Shown piece after piece: positions 11,269 to 22,529 of a stretch of DNA of 64,000 nt. The first letter of the stretch is position 1; each line of letters begins with the position of its first letter. The notes beneath the pieces are model-generated. The model was not told where the DNA came from. It searched no databases and saw only the letters and a list, made by a program, of their open reading frames with translations. The translations under genes and the position numbers were made by a program. Source of the stretch: Branchiostoma belcheri (taxonomy: Eukaryota; Chordata; Leptocardii; Amphioxiformes; Branchiostomatidae); NCBI RefSeq assembly GCF_001625305.1, contig NW_017804609.1, positions 557,208 through 621,207 on the forward strand, given 5' to 3'.

Positions 11269-13914
11269 TTAGTGGTTTGCGATGTAGATAGTTTTGTGCT
11301 TCTCGATGGCTTCTATATCTCTCTCTAGCTGCTTCATTTCTGCCTCCATGCGCTCCTTGCGAGCCTTCTTGGGCGCCGTATCCGTGACGACAGACAGACC
11401 CTGGTACTGATGGTGGAGGAGCTCCCAGTTGTTCTTCAAACCATCCAGCATCATCTGATGGGAGAGGGACGAGATGGGGTTAGGATGGATGGCTTAGAGT
11501 ATTGCATTCATTTATTATCATTTATTTTACCAGTAGATTACACAAACACAAAGTCTTTCTGGTGTTCTTGGGTACGTAAGAAGACATTCCAGAACATGAC
11601 ACTGTATAATCCTAATGCAGACTAAAGAAATAGACCAACTTACACACTGTGACAGTACTGTAAAGGTGGGGGCTTATAGGCGCTACCAACTGACCCGGCC
11701 GACGGGTGTAGACCTTTTCGGCTGAGCGGTTAGAGCGTCTGGTTATGAAGCTGGTGCTCGGGAGTGGTGAGACAAATTTGATAGACTGGTCTAACAACTA
11801 ATACTGAATTCCAGTAGCACTTCTAATTTTGATAGTGGTAAGTTGCATTTATTCACTACCTACCAGGCACATTCACTGTTCATGTTAATCAATACACTGT
11901 TAGGATTCTCAAATTTTGTCTCAAATGAGGCCATCCATACAGAGACCTGGCAGAAATAAAAACCGGTTGACTCCATCATCCATGGTGAAATAAATAAACC
12001 TGAAACTTGTTAACAGGTGTCAGAACTAAATATTGTTAAACACAACAAACAGGTGGAGAATCAACTTACTTGTCTCTCAGCCTCTGACAGAGACTTCATG
12101 GCCCCCCGTCTGAAATGTTCCCTCACGTAAGCGTCATATTCCTCCTGAGCTCTCTGTACTTCTTCCTTCCTTCTGTTCAGGTATTCAGGAGTCTTCCCGT
12201 AGTCCTGAAGGAGCGAGGAAAAAGTCTTAGGATTCTCCAAGACATCAAATTCTACTCTCGTCTCCTCTATTCCTTAGACTACTTGACAGTTGGGATACCA
12301 CACCACAGAAGATCTGACCTCCAGTTTTTCTCCATGTACACTTTTTGATTTTCTGTTCAGAACTTCTTCTTAACAGTTTACTTAGTGTCTTGCCTATCAA
12401 TACTCTGACACAAACCTTCTACAAGCCTGCGAAAATTTTTTAAAAACATGTAAATTGTTAGCGTCTACCAGGCTTCAGAAGCGGCTGGAAAGAGTAGAAA
12501 TTGGCCAAATATACTAGATCACAGTCTGCTAAAGGAGTACATTTGGCGCTACAGAAGCCTGGTAGAGGGTAATAAATTGCGACAAAATTCTACAAATTAC
12601 TACAGAATTATTCTCACCTTTTTGTGCACATATTTGGGGTTGAGCCCGGATGGGTCCAGGTCGAAGGTTGCTCCCTTGGGCGTGTCAGCGTACTTAGCGA
12701 CGGGTTTCTTCGGGACAGACATGATGTTTTCCACGGCGTTGGTGGTGATGAAGTTCTTGTTGGTCTGCAGACCCATCAGAGGTTTCTCCTCCTTCCTGGG
12801 CACGGCTGGGCGACGCTTGTCCTCATCTGGGTAGTGGAACGCTTTCTCTGCAAAGGACAGATTGAAGTTAACAGGTCAGCCAAGGTAAGTTTTAGCTTGA
12901 CTATTGGTATAAGGGGGCCTGCATGCCCTTTTTCGTAAGGCGTAATCAGGCCTTTTCAGTCTTCACAATCCGTTGGCAGCCTCCCCAAAAATCAATGTAA
13001 TTCGTAATAGTACATTAGCCGCAAGGCGTAAAGTCGTAATCAGCTCTGAGACTTAAACGTAAATCGTAATCGGCGGCTAATCTTGGGTAACTTACTTTCT
13101 GATTTAGAAATTAGACATTCATTTTCCAAAACTATTTCAGAAGCAGCACTATACATGATATAATCTCCAAGCAGATGTTGGGACGGAGGTCATAATTCAT
13201 ATAAACATTATAGAACTTTTTTCCATTTTTCTGCTAATAGTAATAGCTAAGAGTAAAGTAGAGTAGCATCTACGGCCAGGTGACAAGAAAGCTGACTTAC
13301 TTGCTGGCAGCTGAGGTTCCTTCTGGTGTTTCTTGAGGAACTCCTTGGGCGGGCTGACGTCCACCTTGGCCGGGCCCATCGTCTTGGCAGGAGCCTTGTC
13401 TTTCTTAAGTTCCGTCTTCACAGTATCATTGAACTTGGACGTGTAACTGTGAAAAATATAAGGCTGGGTAAATAAAAAAAAAAGTCCAGAAAAAAATTAA
13501 AGCAAAAACGAAGATACCTAGTTGTTCAGCTCAGTTGTTAGGCTACTGACATTATATTTAAGTGCTAATTATTAAGATTATCATTATTATGACATCTTGG
13601 AGACAAGGAAACAAAACATTTGCGATGTCTAACTCTGAGGCATTTAATATTGTTTGTTTATTTTCGAACTCACAACGACTGTCGTTTCACGAACAGATAT
13701 ACAGCAAACTCTACACCGACAAGGTACACAACAACGAGATCTGGGGAATCAAATATAACCTATGAAGGACGAAAACTTACCCTGCATTTTTGATAATCCC
13801 AGGTTTTCCTTCCACGAACCTAGCCGGCTTGGATGGTTTGATCTCTTCCCTTGGAATAAGATTATAAATGCTTTCCTCAGGTGGTGGAGGGCGTCCATAG
13901 TATGCTGTGGCCAT
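11269..13914 (-). CDS. ENKUR: enkurin, complete five-exon gene, 276 aa
   Basis: Coding exons on the minus strand are 13781-13914, 13301-13446, 12618-12847, 12070-12204 and 11269-11454. All introns are GT-AG (phases 2, 1, 0, 0) and the total is 831 nt. The start codon has a strong context (AAGATGG). Residues about 8-21 hold a proline run and ESIYNLIP. Next come KTMGPAKVDVSPPKEFLKKH, then GLQTNKNFITTNA, SGLNPKYVHKKDYGKTPEYL, and a basic, helical C-terminal enkurin domain ending in IEAIEKHKTIYIANH. This follows the order of vertebrate enkurin (about 256 aa). Established knowledge: enkurin binds TRPC channels, calmodulin and SH3 domains and is a microtubule inner protein of motile ciliary and sperm doublets. 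An X-box-like RFX site lies about 155 bp upstream. The gene is convergent with the IQ-protein gene. Duplicated pieces of the last exon lie just downstream. Confidence 0.96.
11693..11790 (+). mobile_element. tRNA-like SINE fragment
   Basis: TGAGCGGTTAGAGCGTCTGG resembles a tRNA A-box region followed by an anticodon-arm-like stretch. The expected B box is degenerate (GGTGAGACAAA). It lies in the last enkurin intron and is not a functional tRNA gene. Confidence 0.5.
12459..12572. mobile_element. AGCCTCTACCAGGCTTC TIR element, copy in an enkurin intron
   Basis: The left end GTCTACCAGGCTTC and right end GAAGCCTGGTAGA are inverted repeats. The inner AGAGTAGAAATTGGCCAAAT matches the copy at 58563. 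About 114 bp, no ORF, MITE-like. Confidence 0.75.
12913..13082 (-). mobile_element. GGGCCTGCA TIR element, reverse copy in enkurin intron 2
   Basis: Begins GGGGCCTGCATGCCC and is dense in CGTAAT words (reverse of ATTACG). It is the reverse of copies at 29314, 50331 and 63081 but lacks the far inverted repeat, so it is truncated. Confidence 0.8.
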
Positions 13915-14235
13915 CTTAGAAGTTCAACCTTACTCTAAATGCAGAAATCTGGTCCTTAAAACCGCGGATGGCTAAGATATCCGTCCGATTTTCTTGAAGA
14001 AGTCTTCCTGACTACGGCACAACAGAACGCTGTAATCAAGAAGGGCTGAGTTGTCAAACAAATACCCGGTTGCCATTGGATACGGGCATGCGCACACCGC
14101 GGTAGCTGTGTGTATTTACGACACTTAGTACAGTTGACGGTAGGTACATTTACGACAATAGTGACGTATTGCGGTACTTGATCCGCACTGTTTCTACTTG
14201 CGGTTCTTACAAAAGTCGCTAGAGGTCATCTTTGC
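13915..14235. promoter_or_regulatory. putative enkurin promoter region
   Basis: This stretch upstream of the enkurin ATG is CpG-richer than its surroundings. It contains an X-box-like site (14069-14083, GTTGCCATTGGATAC; 11 of 12 defined positions of the RFX consensus), an NRF1-like GCATGCGCA (14086-14094) and a forkhead-like TCAAACA. RFX and FOXJ1 control of motile-cilium genes is established; control here is inference. Confidence 0.5.
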
Positions 14236-14890
14236 ACGGAAAACTTTCTTTGACTTTGACACTGAACTAGGCCGATTGAAAGTGCCCCTAGCGGCCGTCC
14301 GACTGGTAAGTTCTCTATATACAAATGCGCAGAAATTGACATTTTCGATCATAAACAATGAGAATTGTGTCAAATTTTTGCTATTCACTATTATCCAGTC
14401 ATTTTATCACAGAATTTTCAGCACTGTTGACAGGACCCTCCTGTCAATAACAGAGATGTTTACACTATTGACAGGAGCATCACAGAAAGTTTTGCACTAT
14501 TGAGAGAATCATACATCAATAGCTTCGGGCTTTTTCTAATTAAATCTCCTTGATAAAACGATTCAAAGTGCATTCAAAGGGCAGGTAGTGTACTCAACTA
14601 GTGTATTCATTCTCAACTCAAGATTAGACTACATACCACAAGAAGCTACGGAGTAACTATACCGAAGTCGCTGGAAATCTCGATAAGGGTTTATATAAAC
14701 CATATTTATTCACTGAACAAGTGTAATCGCTAGAAATCAGCTATAAATGCACCATACTTTTTAGCGTATTTACGACATAATGCCGGTTAACGATGGATAC
14801 ATTTACGACGGTACTGACGTATTGCGACACTTATCCCAGTGCACCTGCCTGCAGTTCTGATACAAACCGCCAAAGGCCCTCTTTGTACCG
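14100..14890. repeat. diverged duplication upstream of enkurin (about 655-bp offset)
   Basis: GTATTTACGACA...ACATTTACGAC...TGACGTATTGCG at about 14110-14235 recurs at about 14766-14890, including the following GCAGTTCT-like and AAAGGCC-like stretches. The interval holds three TTGACAGG/CCTGTCAA words (14425-14476). No exon is evident. Confidence 0.55.
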
Positions 14891-15471
14891 TGGTGACTTT
14901 TTGACAAATGACCCTGACCGCGGCTTTGTGATTACGGACGGTACAGGGACAACTTCAAAGCTACCGCGTTGCTTCTATAAACCGCCTGGAAAGCTACCGC
15001 AAAAGAAAAACCTTTCACTGAACCCTCAACTACAAAATCTGACGGAAAAGTTTCCCGTTCTTGCTTTCCTGTTTGTTTTTTGTTGGTTGCATACGAAATC
15101 AGGCGCTGTGTTGCTGTAATGAATTATTTATTTCAGCGCATCCAGTAAAGAGGGCCATTTGGTTACCGCTGAGGCTACGGACTCCTGTCGTCCCAATCTT
15201 TCCCCTTTACCGTCAAGCCACCACGGACTTATACGGGAGAATTTAGCAAATGCAGGGACGTTTTTGTCGTGTGTAAGTCGGCGAAAGGGCTTGGGAGTTC
15301 GAGCACGTGTGGGTTTGTTTACGTTTTTGGAACCGGCTGCAGTCCAAAAGATCGTCCGCTGGTTTGTTGGAATCAACTGACAGGTCGACCTAACCACCAC
15401 AGCACAGCTCAACACTACTACGGAAAGAGAGACCAAAATACCCGCTGAAATTCATTCTTCCCGCTTGTAGT

Positions 15472-15534
15472 ATGCAGAGGGACGGTGGCGTAGATAGCAG
15501 ACATGCCGGCATCCAGACTGTTGCTGTTAAAAAG
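15472..15534 (+). CDS. possible first coding exon of the unnamed plus-strand gene
   Basis: ATG at 15472 opens 21 codons (MQRDGGVDSRHAG...AVKK) ending at a GT (AAG|GTACCA) in phase 0. That phase fits the next supported exon at 21635, which also starts in phase 0. The setting, a CpG-richer stretch about 1.5 kb from the divergent enkurin start, suits a promoter. The donor is only fair and there is no family motif, so this is a candidate and not a firm call. Confidence 0.3.
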
Positions 15535-17000
15535 GTACCAGCCCAGGTTTTTGTACTGCCTTTTCTGTGTTTTGTTTTGCCGCCATTGTTGGCGAAAAAA
15601 ACCCTTTCTTCAGTAGAGGCCCCCTACCGGCTCTGTCCCCGAAATTTACACACTTCTACGCTTCCGATTGTTCTTATATTTCATCTGAACACTTGTCACA
15701 ACATTGTAGGAAAGGTGTGAATGATTTTTGGAAGAAAAACTGAGGAAAACCGACTTCGAACTCAAATTTCGGACGATCTGACAGCCCATATCACATCTGC
15801 ATCTTTCTATTTCCGCTTCGCAGTAAACCAAGTTCTTAGGTTAACCAGACTTCTTCTTAAATCATCCCCAAGGAGTAAGTAAAGATCTTAAAGATCACAG
15901 CAGTGTATTTTCGGTTTTTAAGATCACATCAACGTAGTTATGATTTAAAAGGGGCCGCAGGTTACCATAATTCACTTTGGAGAGGCAGGAAAAAATGGAC
16001 CAAGGCCCAAGGGATGGCACGGGCTAGTCCAACATTTACGGGGGGGTGTTTGTTTGTGCTTTTATTATGTTCCTAATTGTTGGCCCCATTGTAATTTAAG
16101 TCATTGGAACATTCCTAGTGAGTGGTATCCAGGCAACAGCTAGGAAAGGAATGTTTGAGAGTCCATCTTACTTCACTGCTCTTTTGCATCGTTTGGATTT
16201 CACCATCAGTTTCTAGAAGATTTTAACATTAACCATCAGAAGGCTAAGGCAGTAGTTTTGCAACCAAATTTGTATTAGTTATGGGGTTAGGCCTCAGGAA
16301 GAAGGTTAAAATGTCATCAGATGGCCAACTTGTGATAGAAGAATCTATAGAAAAAAAGGACGAATTTGGTAAATAAAACTAAAAATTCACCAAGGGCAAG
16401 GCAGCCACCTTTGAAAATATATTAAAAGGGTCACATTTCTGTCCATCCCTGTTGAGGCCTTTTCCAGGTATTGAACCAAAATTGTTTATGTATATACATT
16501 GAAATCAATACACAGGTGTGTAACCTATATCTATGTGCCCAATCCGAAACACATGACTTGCTTTAAAATTCAATAAAAGGATATTCGGATTTTGGATTAA
16601 ATTTTAAACAATCAATTTCATGAAAAGTGGCCAACAGGCAGATTTTAGTATTTCATGATAGACAAGACAAAGGCTCAAAGAAATCAGTGTATGACTATGA
16701 AAGCAAACAATTTGAAATAATACAGACAACAGCTTAAGCCATGTGGGAGAACATATGCTCTTCCAATCCAAATGTGTGCACCGCTGGTACTGAAGTTTAA
16801 TTAGCTCAACTGTAAAGACTGGAATTCACCCAATGACTACCTAATGCCTTTCCTCAATACCAAACCAAACTTTACAGGTTTGTCTCCTTTAAAAAATTGG
16901 CTTGTCAATTGAATGTGATGTTGTTTAATGAATTTTAGTTTTCTTTTATTGAGGCAGAGTCATACTGTATAAATTCAAGGATATTTCTAGTCTGGTAATC

Positions 17001-17095
17001 ATATCCAAACCTAATTTAGCTGCCAAGTCTCTTTTGTCCTCTCTGCAAATACATGTAGACGAAAGAGACTTGGCAGCTAAATTAGGTTTGGATAT
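17001..17095. repeat. perfect 34-bp inverted repeat (long hairpin)
   Basis: The arms at 17001-17034 and 17062-17095 are exact reverse complements. Pairing extends four more bases, with one G-T wobble, leaving a 19-nt loop. The sequence outside the arms is unrelated. It may be a very young foldback element or a hairpin-RNA source; no other copy was seen in the window. Confidence 0.9.
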
Positions 17096-18139
17096 CAGTC
17101 AGCTTCAAGCTTTTTTTTCGCTGCATCACAACACTTTCTAGCCATCAGCATTTTGTCCATGTTCTCTAAGCAGGTTGAAAGTTGCTTAGAGGTTAAACAA
17201 ACTTACAGATAAAATAGATGAAGGCCACCTGTTTTTCGCCATTGACCCTTCAAAAACTGATACTTTCAAGTTTCAAAAGTAACATGGTGGTCCGTAGCAA
17301 AGCAAAAAAAAAAAAAGGAAAATTTGCTACAATTACTCAAATGTTGTCTTGTCCATTCTATGTAGCCCACCCCTATTTTCTCAGTGTTCGAGTCCATTCT
17401 ACTGCCCATCGCAACCCGCACCCCCCAGCAGTTTCACATAGTTTCTTCCATCTATTCCTTTTTCATATCCAGTTTCCACCTACAGTATGGAAACCAGCTG
17501 TTCATGTTTAAATTTTGCCCCTTTCTCCCTTCTGCACTGACAGAGCACAGTTTAATCCTCTGTAACCCAGCACAGGTCCTAACCCTTAACTCCGAATGCC
17601 ATGCTACATGTAGGTAATCCCCTGTAATACAACACAGACCCTGACCCCCCTACGCACCTCAGTGGTTGATTCCATCACCAAATGCCATGGTACATGTACA
17701 GGGGTCTCGCAAGAAATTATACGGGAAGAGGTGCTCCCCAGTCAGTTGATGAAAAATCATCAACTTTTCATGAAAATACTAAGAGAAAACCCTAAATTTG
17801 AACATTTTGGGAGGGGTGCTAAAATTTTGTGAAGAGGGGGAGCACCCTTGCTTCATTGCTTGGGGAGAGCCCCGATGTAGGTAATGATAAATCCCCTATA
17901 ATACAACACAGACCCTGACCTCCCCTCCCCTTCATGCTATGGTACAACCCTAGAGATCTAACATGACACCTGACCCCCCTACGCGCCTCAGTGGTTGGTT
18001 GATTCCATCTGTACCCCAAAATTGCAAATTCATTCCAGACCGTCAATGCCAGCCTAGAAAACGAAATGTCCCATATTTCGTTCGATTTTAAAGAAAAAAA
18101 AAGATTATGGCATTTGATTTTTTCACACTATGGGAAAAA

Positions 18140-18612
18140 ATTGGAGGAAATATTCAGCATTTGCTGGCAAATCCTGGTTGTCTAATTTTCCCTACTATCC
18201 CCTTGAGGTTTCCATTTCATTGCACTGATGACTGAAATATGAATACTATTGCAGGAAAGTATGTGAGGGAAATATTCTACATTTGCTGGCAGATGTTGGC
18301 TATCTAACTTTTCCTAATTTATCCTAATGTGAGAGAGATATTTTGCATTTGCTGTCGGATGCCTGCTATCTAATTTTTCCTGATTTTCCCTTGAGGTTTT
18401 TGTTACCAGATGGGTGAACATAATTCCGGAAATATTCTACATTTGCTAGCAAATGCTTAATGCTGACTACTAGTATCTAATTTTTCCAGATTTCTCTTTG
18501 ACTGCCCTGAAAACTGAGGAAATATATTGCATTTGCTGTCCGATGCCCGCTATCTAATTTTTTCCATATATTCCCCTGAGGTTTTTGTTACCAGATGGGT
18601 GCACATAATTCA
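18140..18612. repeat. irregular tandem array, CATTTGCTG units
   Basis: At least five units carry GAAATATTC or a variant, then CATTTGCTG...GATG and TATCTAATTTTTCC (near 18144, 18268, 18338, 18431 and 18510). Spacing varies from 70 to 125 bp. A CTTGAGGTTTTTGTTACCAG block recurs in some units, suggesting a higher-order pattern. Confidence 0.75.
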
Positions 18613-18849
18613 TGCTGGGGTCACCTGTGCATTGTGTGGGTTGGTGTGGGGCCATTCCGGCTGAAATACAATACAATAAAATTCCGAACATGTCATTATT
18701 CATTACTGACACTTGGTGAAATTACTGCTGCTGCTCTGGGTTCATTGTCCTCGGGAGGTTTTTTAAGTGTTCTAGGGGCCAGGACTGAGTTTTTTTCTGA
18801 AATCTGAAGTTGGGCCCTCTTTATTTATTTCTCTGGACAGCAAATGTAC

Positions 18850-19530
18850 ATGTACGGTCTCCAAATTTCCAAAATTACAGGGTTTTTGTGTGACACATGA
18901 TTGTACAATTTGGATATGATGCAAAATGTAAAATTCATAATGATTTCCAAAAACACACACACACACACACTCATTTTGTCTATAATTCTTTTAGCTACCT
19001 GTCAAATCTTTGGCCAGAATTGGATATTTGTGACCCATAATTTCATATTTGGGATATGATGTGCACACACAAGATGTTAAGTCAAAATGATTTACAAAAA
19101 AAAAGGTGCACAAAACACACCAAAATTGTTCTTTGTCTATGAAATTTGTTGAGCTGCTATCTGTCAGATCTTTGGCCAAAATCAGATTTGTGTGACCCAT
19201 AATTTTATAATTGGAATATGATGCATGATGTATTATTTCCAAAAAAAATGCACAAAGCAAGACTGTTCTGTCAAAATTGGACTTGTGATTTTATAATTTG
19301 AATATGATCAGCAAGCTGTAACATTATGATTGATGAAATAAAGATTTTTGATAAAAAGGAATTTGTTGAATGATCTGTCAAACCTTTGGCCAAAATTTTG
19401 TTTGCATTACCTATAATTTCATAATTAGAAGATGATGCAAAATATAAAGATATAAAAGACAACATAACACACAAAATGCAAGAAAATTATTCTTTATCTG
19501 TGAAATTTGTTAGGCCATGATCTGTTTCGT
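18850..19530. repeat. tandem array, TCTTTGGCCA units (about 100-210 bp)
   Basis: Units show CTGTCAAATCTTTGGCCA, then TGTGACCCATAATTT and a GGATATGATG-like end (near 18850, 18999, 19166, 19265 and 19376). Intervals include 167 and 210 bp. Divergence is substantial. Confidence 0.75.
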
Positions 19531-19704
19531 CAATCTACATTTTACTGCAATGGAAGGGCCATGCCAATTTCAATCTGAGAACCAACAAATTGAATTTTTA
19601 TAGCCTAAAATGAAATCAAATATTCCGGGCAAGAAGCCGTTTATTGCAAAATTACTGGCCATAAAGATTTTAATCTGCAAAATTGTCGCACATCCTTCAG
19701 AAAG

Positions 19705-20033
19705 CAGGGCTGGAAATTCAGTTTTGGGAATAGGTGGACTGTCAGGTGCACCCAACCTAAAAAATTGGGTGCACAAAAAATATCTTGGGTGCACCATATG
19801 AAATAGAATAAGTAGATTGTCAGCAAAAACTAATTATGTTTCATTTCTAAAAGGAGTACAATAATAATTATATTATTTTTCTGACACTTAGATGTTAAGA
19901 ATATCCTGTATACTACAATACTATACTATACATCTAACATCTTTACATACGTAAACCTATGAAAATATTTGGGTACACAGCTCAAAATTTGGGTGCACCA
20001 AGGTGCACATGCACCCAGTGTTTCCAGCCCTGA
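19705..20033. mobile_element. CAGGGCTGGAAAT TIR element, full-length
   Basis: Starts CAGGGCTGGAAAT and ends with its inverse ATTTCCAGCCCTG-like terminus (GTTTCCAGCCCTG), about 328 bp. The interior is rich in GGTGCACC words. Ends beginning CAGGG are common in hAT-type transposons, but I did not find matching 8-bp target duplications, so the superfamily is unproven. Its left end contains TTTTGGGAATAGG, an uninterrupted version of the site that carries an insertion at 63060-63307. Confidence 0.8.
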
Positions 20034-20344
20034 AAAGTTTTCTGAATGAGGCTTGAGGCCTGCTTTTTTACGATCCTACATAAAATTGAGTTAAAAATTC
20101 AGGAAAATTCAGGGCATGGAATACTTCATCGCAAAATTACTGGGTACAGAAATTTGTGCGCATTATATGCTAGTTCTGTAAACCAGTGGAGACAAAATTT
20201 AGTGTTCTTGATTGGCTGTATGATTGGAAGGGACTTTTATTCCTTCTGTGAGTGTAAAATTTTGTCCTACTGAGTTTTACTGTTCATAATCATACAGCAA
20301 AAAGAAGTGTCTGCAGGTATAGATGTGTTTGAATTATATTTCCA

Positions 20345-20650
20345 GCTAGCCTGGGTACCAGACTGTTTTCAGGGCCTACAGAGGCCAGATCCTCTCTTTC
20401 CAGGGCCAACATGCCCCCAAGAAAATTTTACCATAGCTCCCTGACTGAGTTAGCCTGGGTGCCAGACTGTTTCTAGGGCTTGCAGAGCTACCAAGAGGCT
20501 AGCTCCTCAGCTCTGGGACCAGCAAGTTCGTCACTGAGTTAGCCTAGATACCAGACTGTTTCCAGGGCCTATACAGACCAGTTTCTCGGCTCTAGGGCCA
20601 ACAGGCCCCCAAGGAAATTTTTGGAACACAGCCTGGCTTCCAGACTAACT
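20345..20650. repeat. tandem array, AGCCTGGGTACCAGACTG units
   Basis: Units near 20347, 20454 and 20542 carry AGCCTGGGTACCAGACTGTT, then CAGGGC and CAGATCCTC-like words, with part of a fourth at the end. The same unit recurs at 60782-60955. Confidence 0.75.
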
Positions 20651-21253
20651 TCCAGCTATAGCCTATAGAATGACCAATTTTAGGAAATTTTGCTTGAATC
20701 TAGTACTAAAATAATATTAGGAAATGTTTTTCATTTAAGAGGTTCATCAGTCACGTATTATATGTATAGATTAACAGTTAGTAGAACATTTATCAAACAG
20801 TTTGTTTCGATGAAAGTTCGATCGTTCCCAGACTTATAACACCTGATCTCGCTCCCCATTTCTGCAGTGAACCCTGTACAATTCTTCAGGTTTCCAAAAT
20901 TCCCTGCACGAAACCCAGCGGATACAGAACCCATGCATCAAGAACTAACCTGTAATTTTACTCTCCTACTCACAGGCGAAATTGCAGCGGGTGAAAATAG
21001 AAACCTTCAGCAACCTTCAACTTCAAACCAGAGCTGGCAGTACTGGCTGTATCTGCACTTATGTAGAACCCAGATTGCAGCTAATTTGTACTTTTGACAT
21101 TTAATTTAAGTGTCAGAATGTGAACTGTAGATTAGACTTGAACTATGCAGGTATCCAGATTATTTCCAGGGCCAACAATACTATCCAAGCTGAGGTTTAG
21201 GCTTTGGTTTAATTTTGGGCGTGATTTTCTTCATTCTTTATATGATTTCATCA

Positions 21254-21352
21254 TTATTATATATGCTTTATTTGCACCCAAAATTGTTTCTGTGCTACTC
21301 AATCTTTAGTTTAGGTGCACCTGTTCCCAAAAATGAATTTAGAGCCCTGTTA
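21254..21352 (-). mobile_element. CAGGGCTGGAAAT element fragment
   Basis: Holds TTTGCACCCAAAATT, GGTGCACCTGTTCCC and the end AGAGCCCTG, matching one side of the longer copies. Confidence 0.5.
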
Positions 21353-21398
21353 AATTGCAGATTTTGTCTGGGAGACTGGAAGGGTTGTAGAGCTGTGT

Positions 21399-21603
21399 GG
21401 GTAAAGGGGTGAAGTCTGCCATCTCTGACTGCCTTGTGTGTGGGTAAGGTGGTGAGGTCTGCCATCTCTGACTGCCCCAGTATGGGTAAGGCCTAAGGGG
21501 GTGAAGTCTGCCATCTCTGACTGCCCCAGTAAGGGTAAGGGGGTGAAGTCTGCCATCTCTGACTGCCCCAGTAAGGGTAAGGGGGTGAAGTCTGCCATCT
21601 TTG
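21399..21603. repeat. minisatellite of 41-50 bp units just upstream of an exon
   Basis: GTCTGCCATCTCTGACTGCC recurs at 21414, 21457, 21507, 21548 and (one base different) 21589. The last two intervals are 41 bp. The array stops about 30 bp before the splice acceptor at 21634. Confidence 0.92.
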
Positions 21604-21634
21604 ATTGTCTTGTAATGTGTATTTTTTAACGCAG

Positions 21635-21850
21635 GGTGAAGATCCGGAAGCAGAGAAGACCAAATCCGACCTGCCCAAAGTGAACGGCATCAAAGGCGGA
21701 GAGCAGTCGCCGCTACTCGAACTCTCGCCGCGCGGGAAGGACCAACAGAACGGCGACGGTTTCCCTGGCAACGCGGAGGACACGCCCTTAGAGACGGGGC
21801 CGCGCCGAGGGCCGGAGGAGAAGGAGGAGAAGAAAGTGGGCTGGGGACAG
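21635..21850 (+). CDS. exon of the unnamed gene, 72 codons, Lys/Glu-rich
   Basis: A T-rich acceptor (TTTTTTAACGCAG) precedes GGT at 21635, and a consensus donor follows (GGACAG|GTGAGT). The exon starts and ends in phase 0. It encodes GEDPEAEKTKSDLPKVNGIK, then SPLLELSPRGKDQQNG, and ends PEEKEEKKVGWGQ. The composition is hydrophilic and probably disordered. GC content is clearly higher than in the flanking intron, as expected for coding sequence. I do not recognise the family. SP-containing stretches could be phosphorylation sites; that is inference. Confidence 0.75.
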
Positions 21851-22009
21851 GTGAGTTTGTTACACAGGTGTGCTAGGACAGGTGTGTTGGGGGCAGGTGA
21901 GTTAGGCAGGTGTATTGGAGACAAGTGTACCGCCTATGCATAAGGATCACCTGGTCATTGTGGCCAGGTGGTCCTACTGCACAGGTGCTACAACATTGCT
22001 GTTCTTATG

Positions 22010-22240
22010 TTTACCAAAGGAAAACATATTGTTTTTGCTCTGTTTCCTCTTCTTCTTCGTCTCCAAACCAAAAAGGTCAATGACCTGAACCAGACATCTG
22101 TTACCATGGTAACTGATGTTGGGTTACATCATGTTGCAATTTTACAGCAGGAGGGATTTAAAGTCATATATTCAATGTGTTTGAGTAAGAATTAACAGAG
22201 CAGACATTATGCATTTGCTTTGCAAATGTTGCCTTTCTAG
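22010..22240 (+). repeat. interspersed repeat carrying an X-box, copy 1
   Basis: Matches 32642-32900 from TTTACCAAAGGAAAACATAT through GACCTGAACCAGAC and GGGTTACATCATGTT to GCATTTGC...TGCAAATGTT. It contains GTTACCATGGTAAC (22100-22113), a perfect palindromic RFX X-box. It ends in GCATTTGCTTTGCAAATG, itself an imperfect palindrome. Confidence 0.8.
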
Positions 22241-22529
22241 TTTGGATTACTTCAATGACACAAGCATTAGGAATCCTATCCTGTCCATAACAGCCACTAG
22301 TTCTCTGTGACCATTTCTCTAAGTATGTGTAGGCAGTAGTGACAAGTTTGACTGTACTTGTCCAAAGTAGCGGAGCAATATCACAGCTACCTCTATTATA
22401 TGTACCATCCAAACCATCTGTCCTGGGAAGATTGGAGCATATCTGCACATAAAAACTGGAACGAGATGCGTTCTGACACTTTGCGACAGCTTTTATGTGC
22501 ATGCAGAGTACTAAGGACTTCTGAATCCT

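Larger units (their letters stand above)
15535..21398. other. putative intron 1 of the unnamed gene
   Basis: No supported exon. The stretch holds a 34-bp hairpin at 17001, tandem arrays at 18140, 18850 and 20345, and a CAGGGCTGGAAAT element at 19705. The 15.6-17.0 kb part is unremarkable AT-rich sequence. If the exon at 15472 is wrong, this is simply upstream sequence. Confidence 0.45.

Noticed and set aside
14425-14476. Three TTGACAGG/CCTGTCAA words as a MEIS-type regulatory cluster
   Set aside because: Short cores only, with no longer composite site; too likely by chance to list as a separate regulatory element.
21493-21924. Minus-strand 143-codon frame
   Set aside because: Shadow of the exon at 21635-21850 combined with the adjacent minisatellite.
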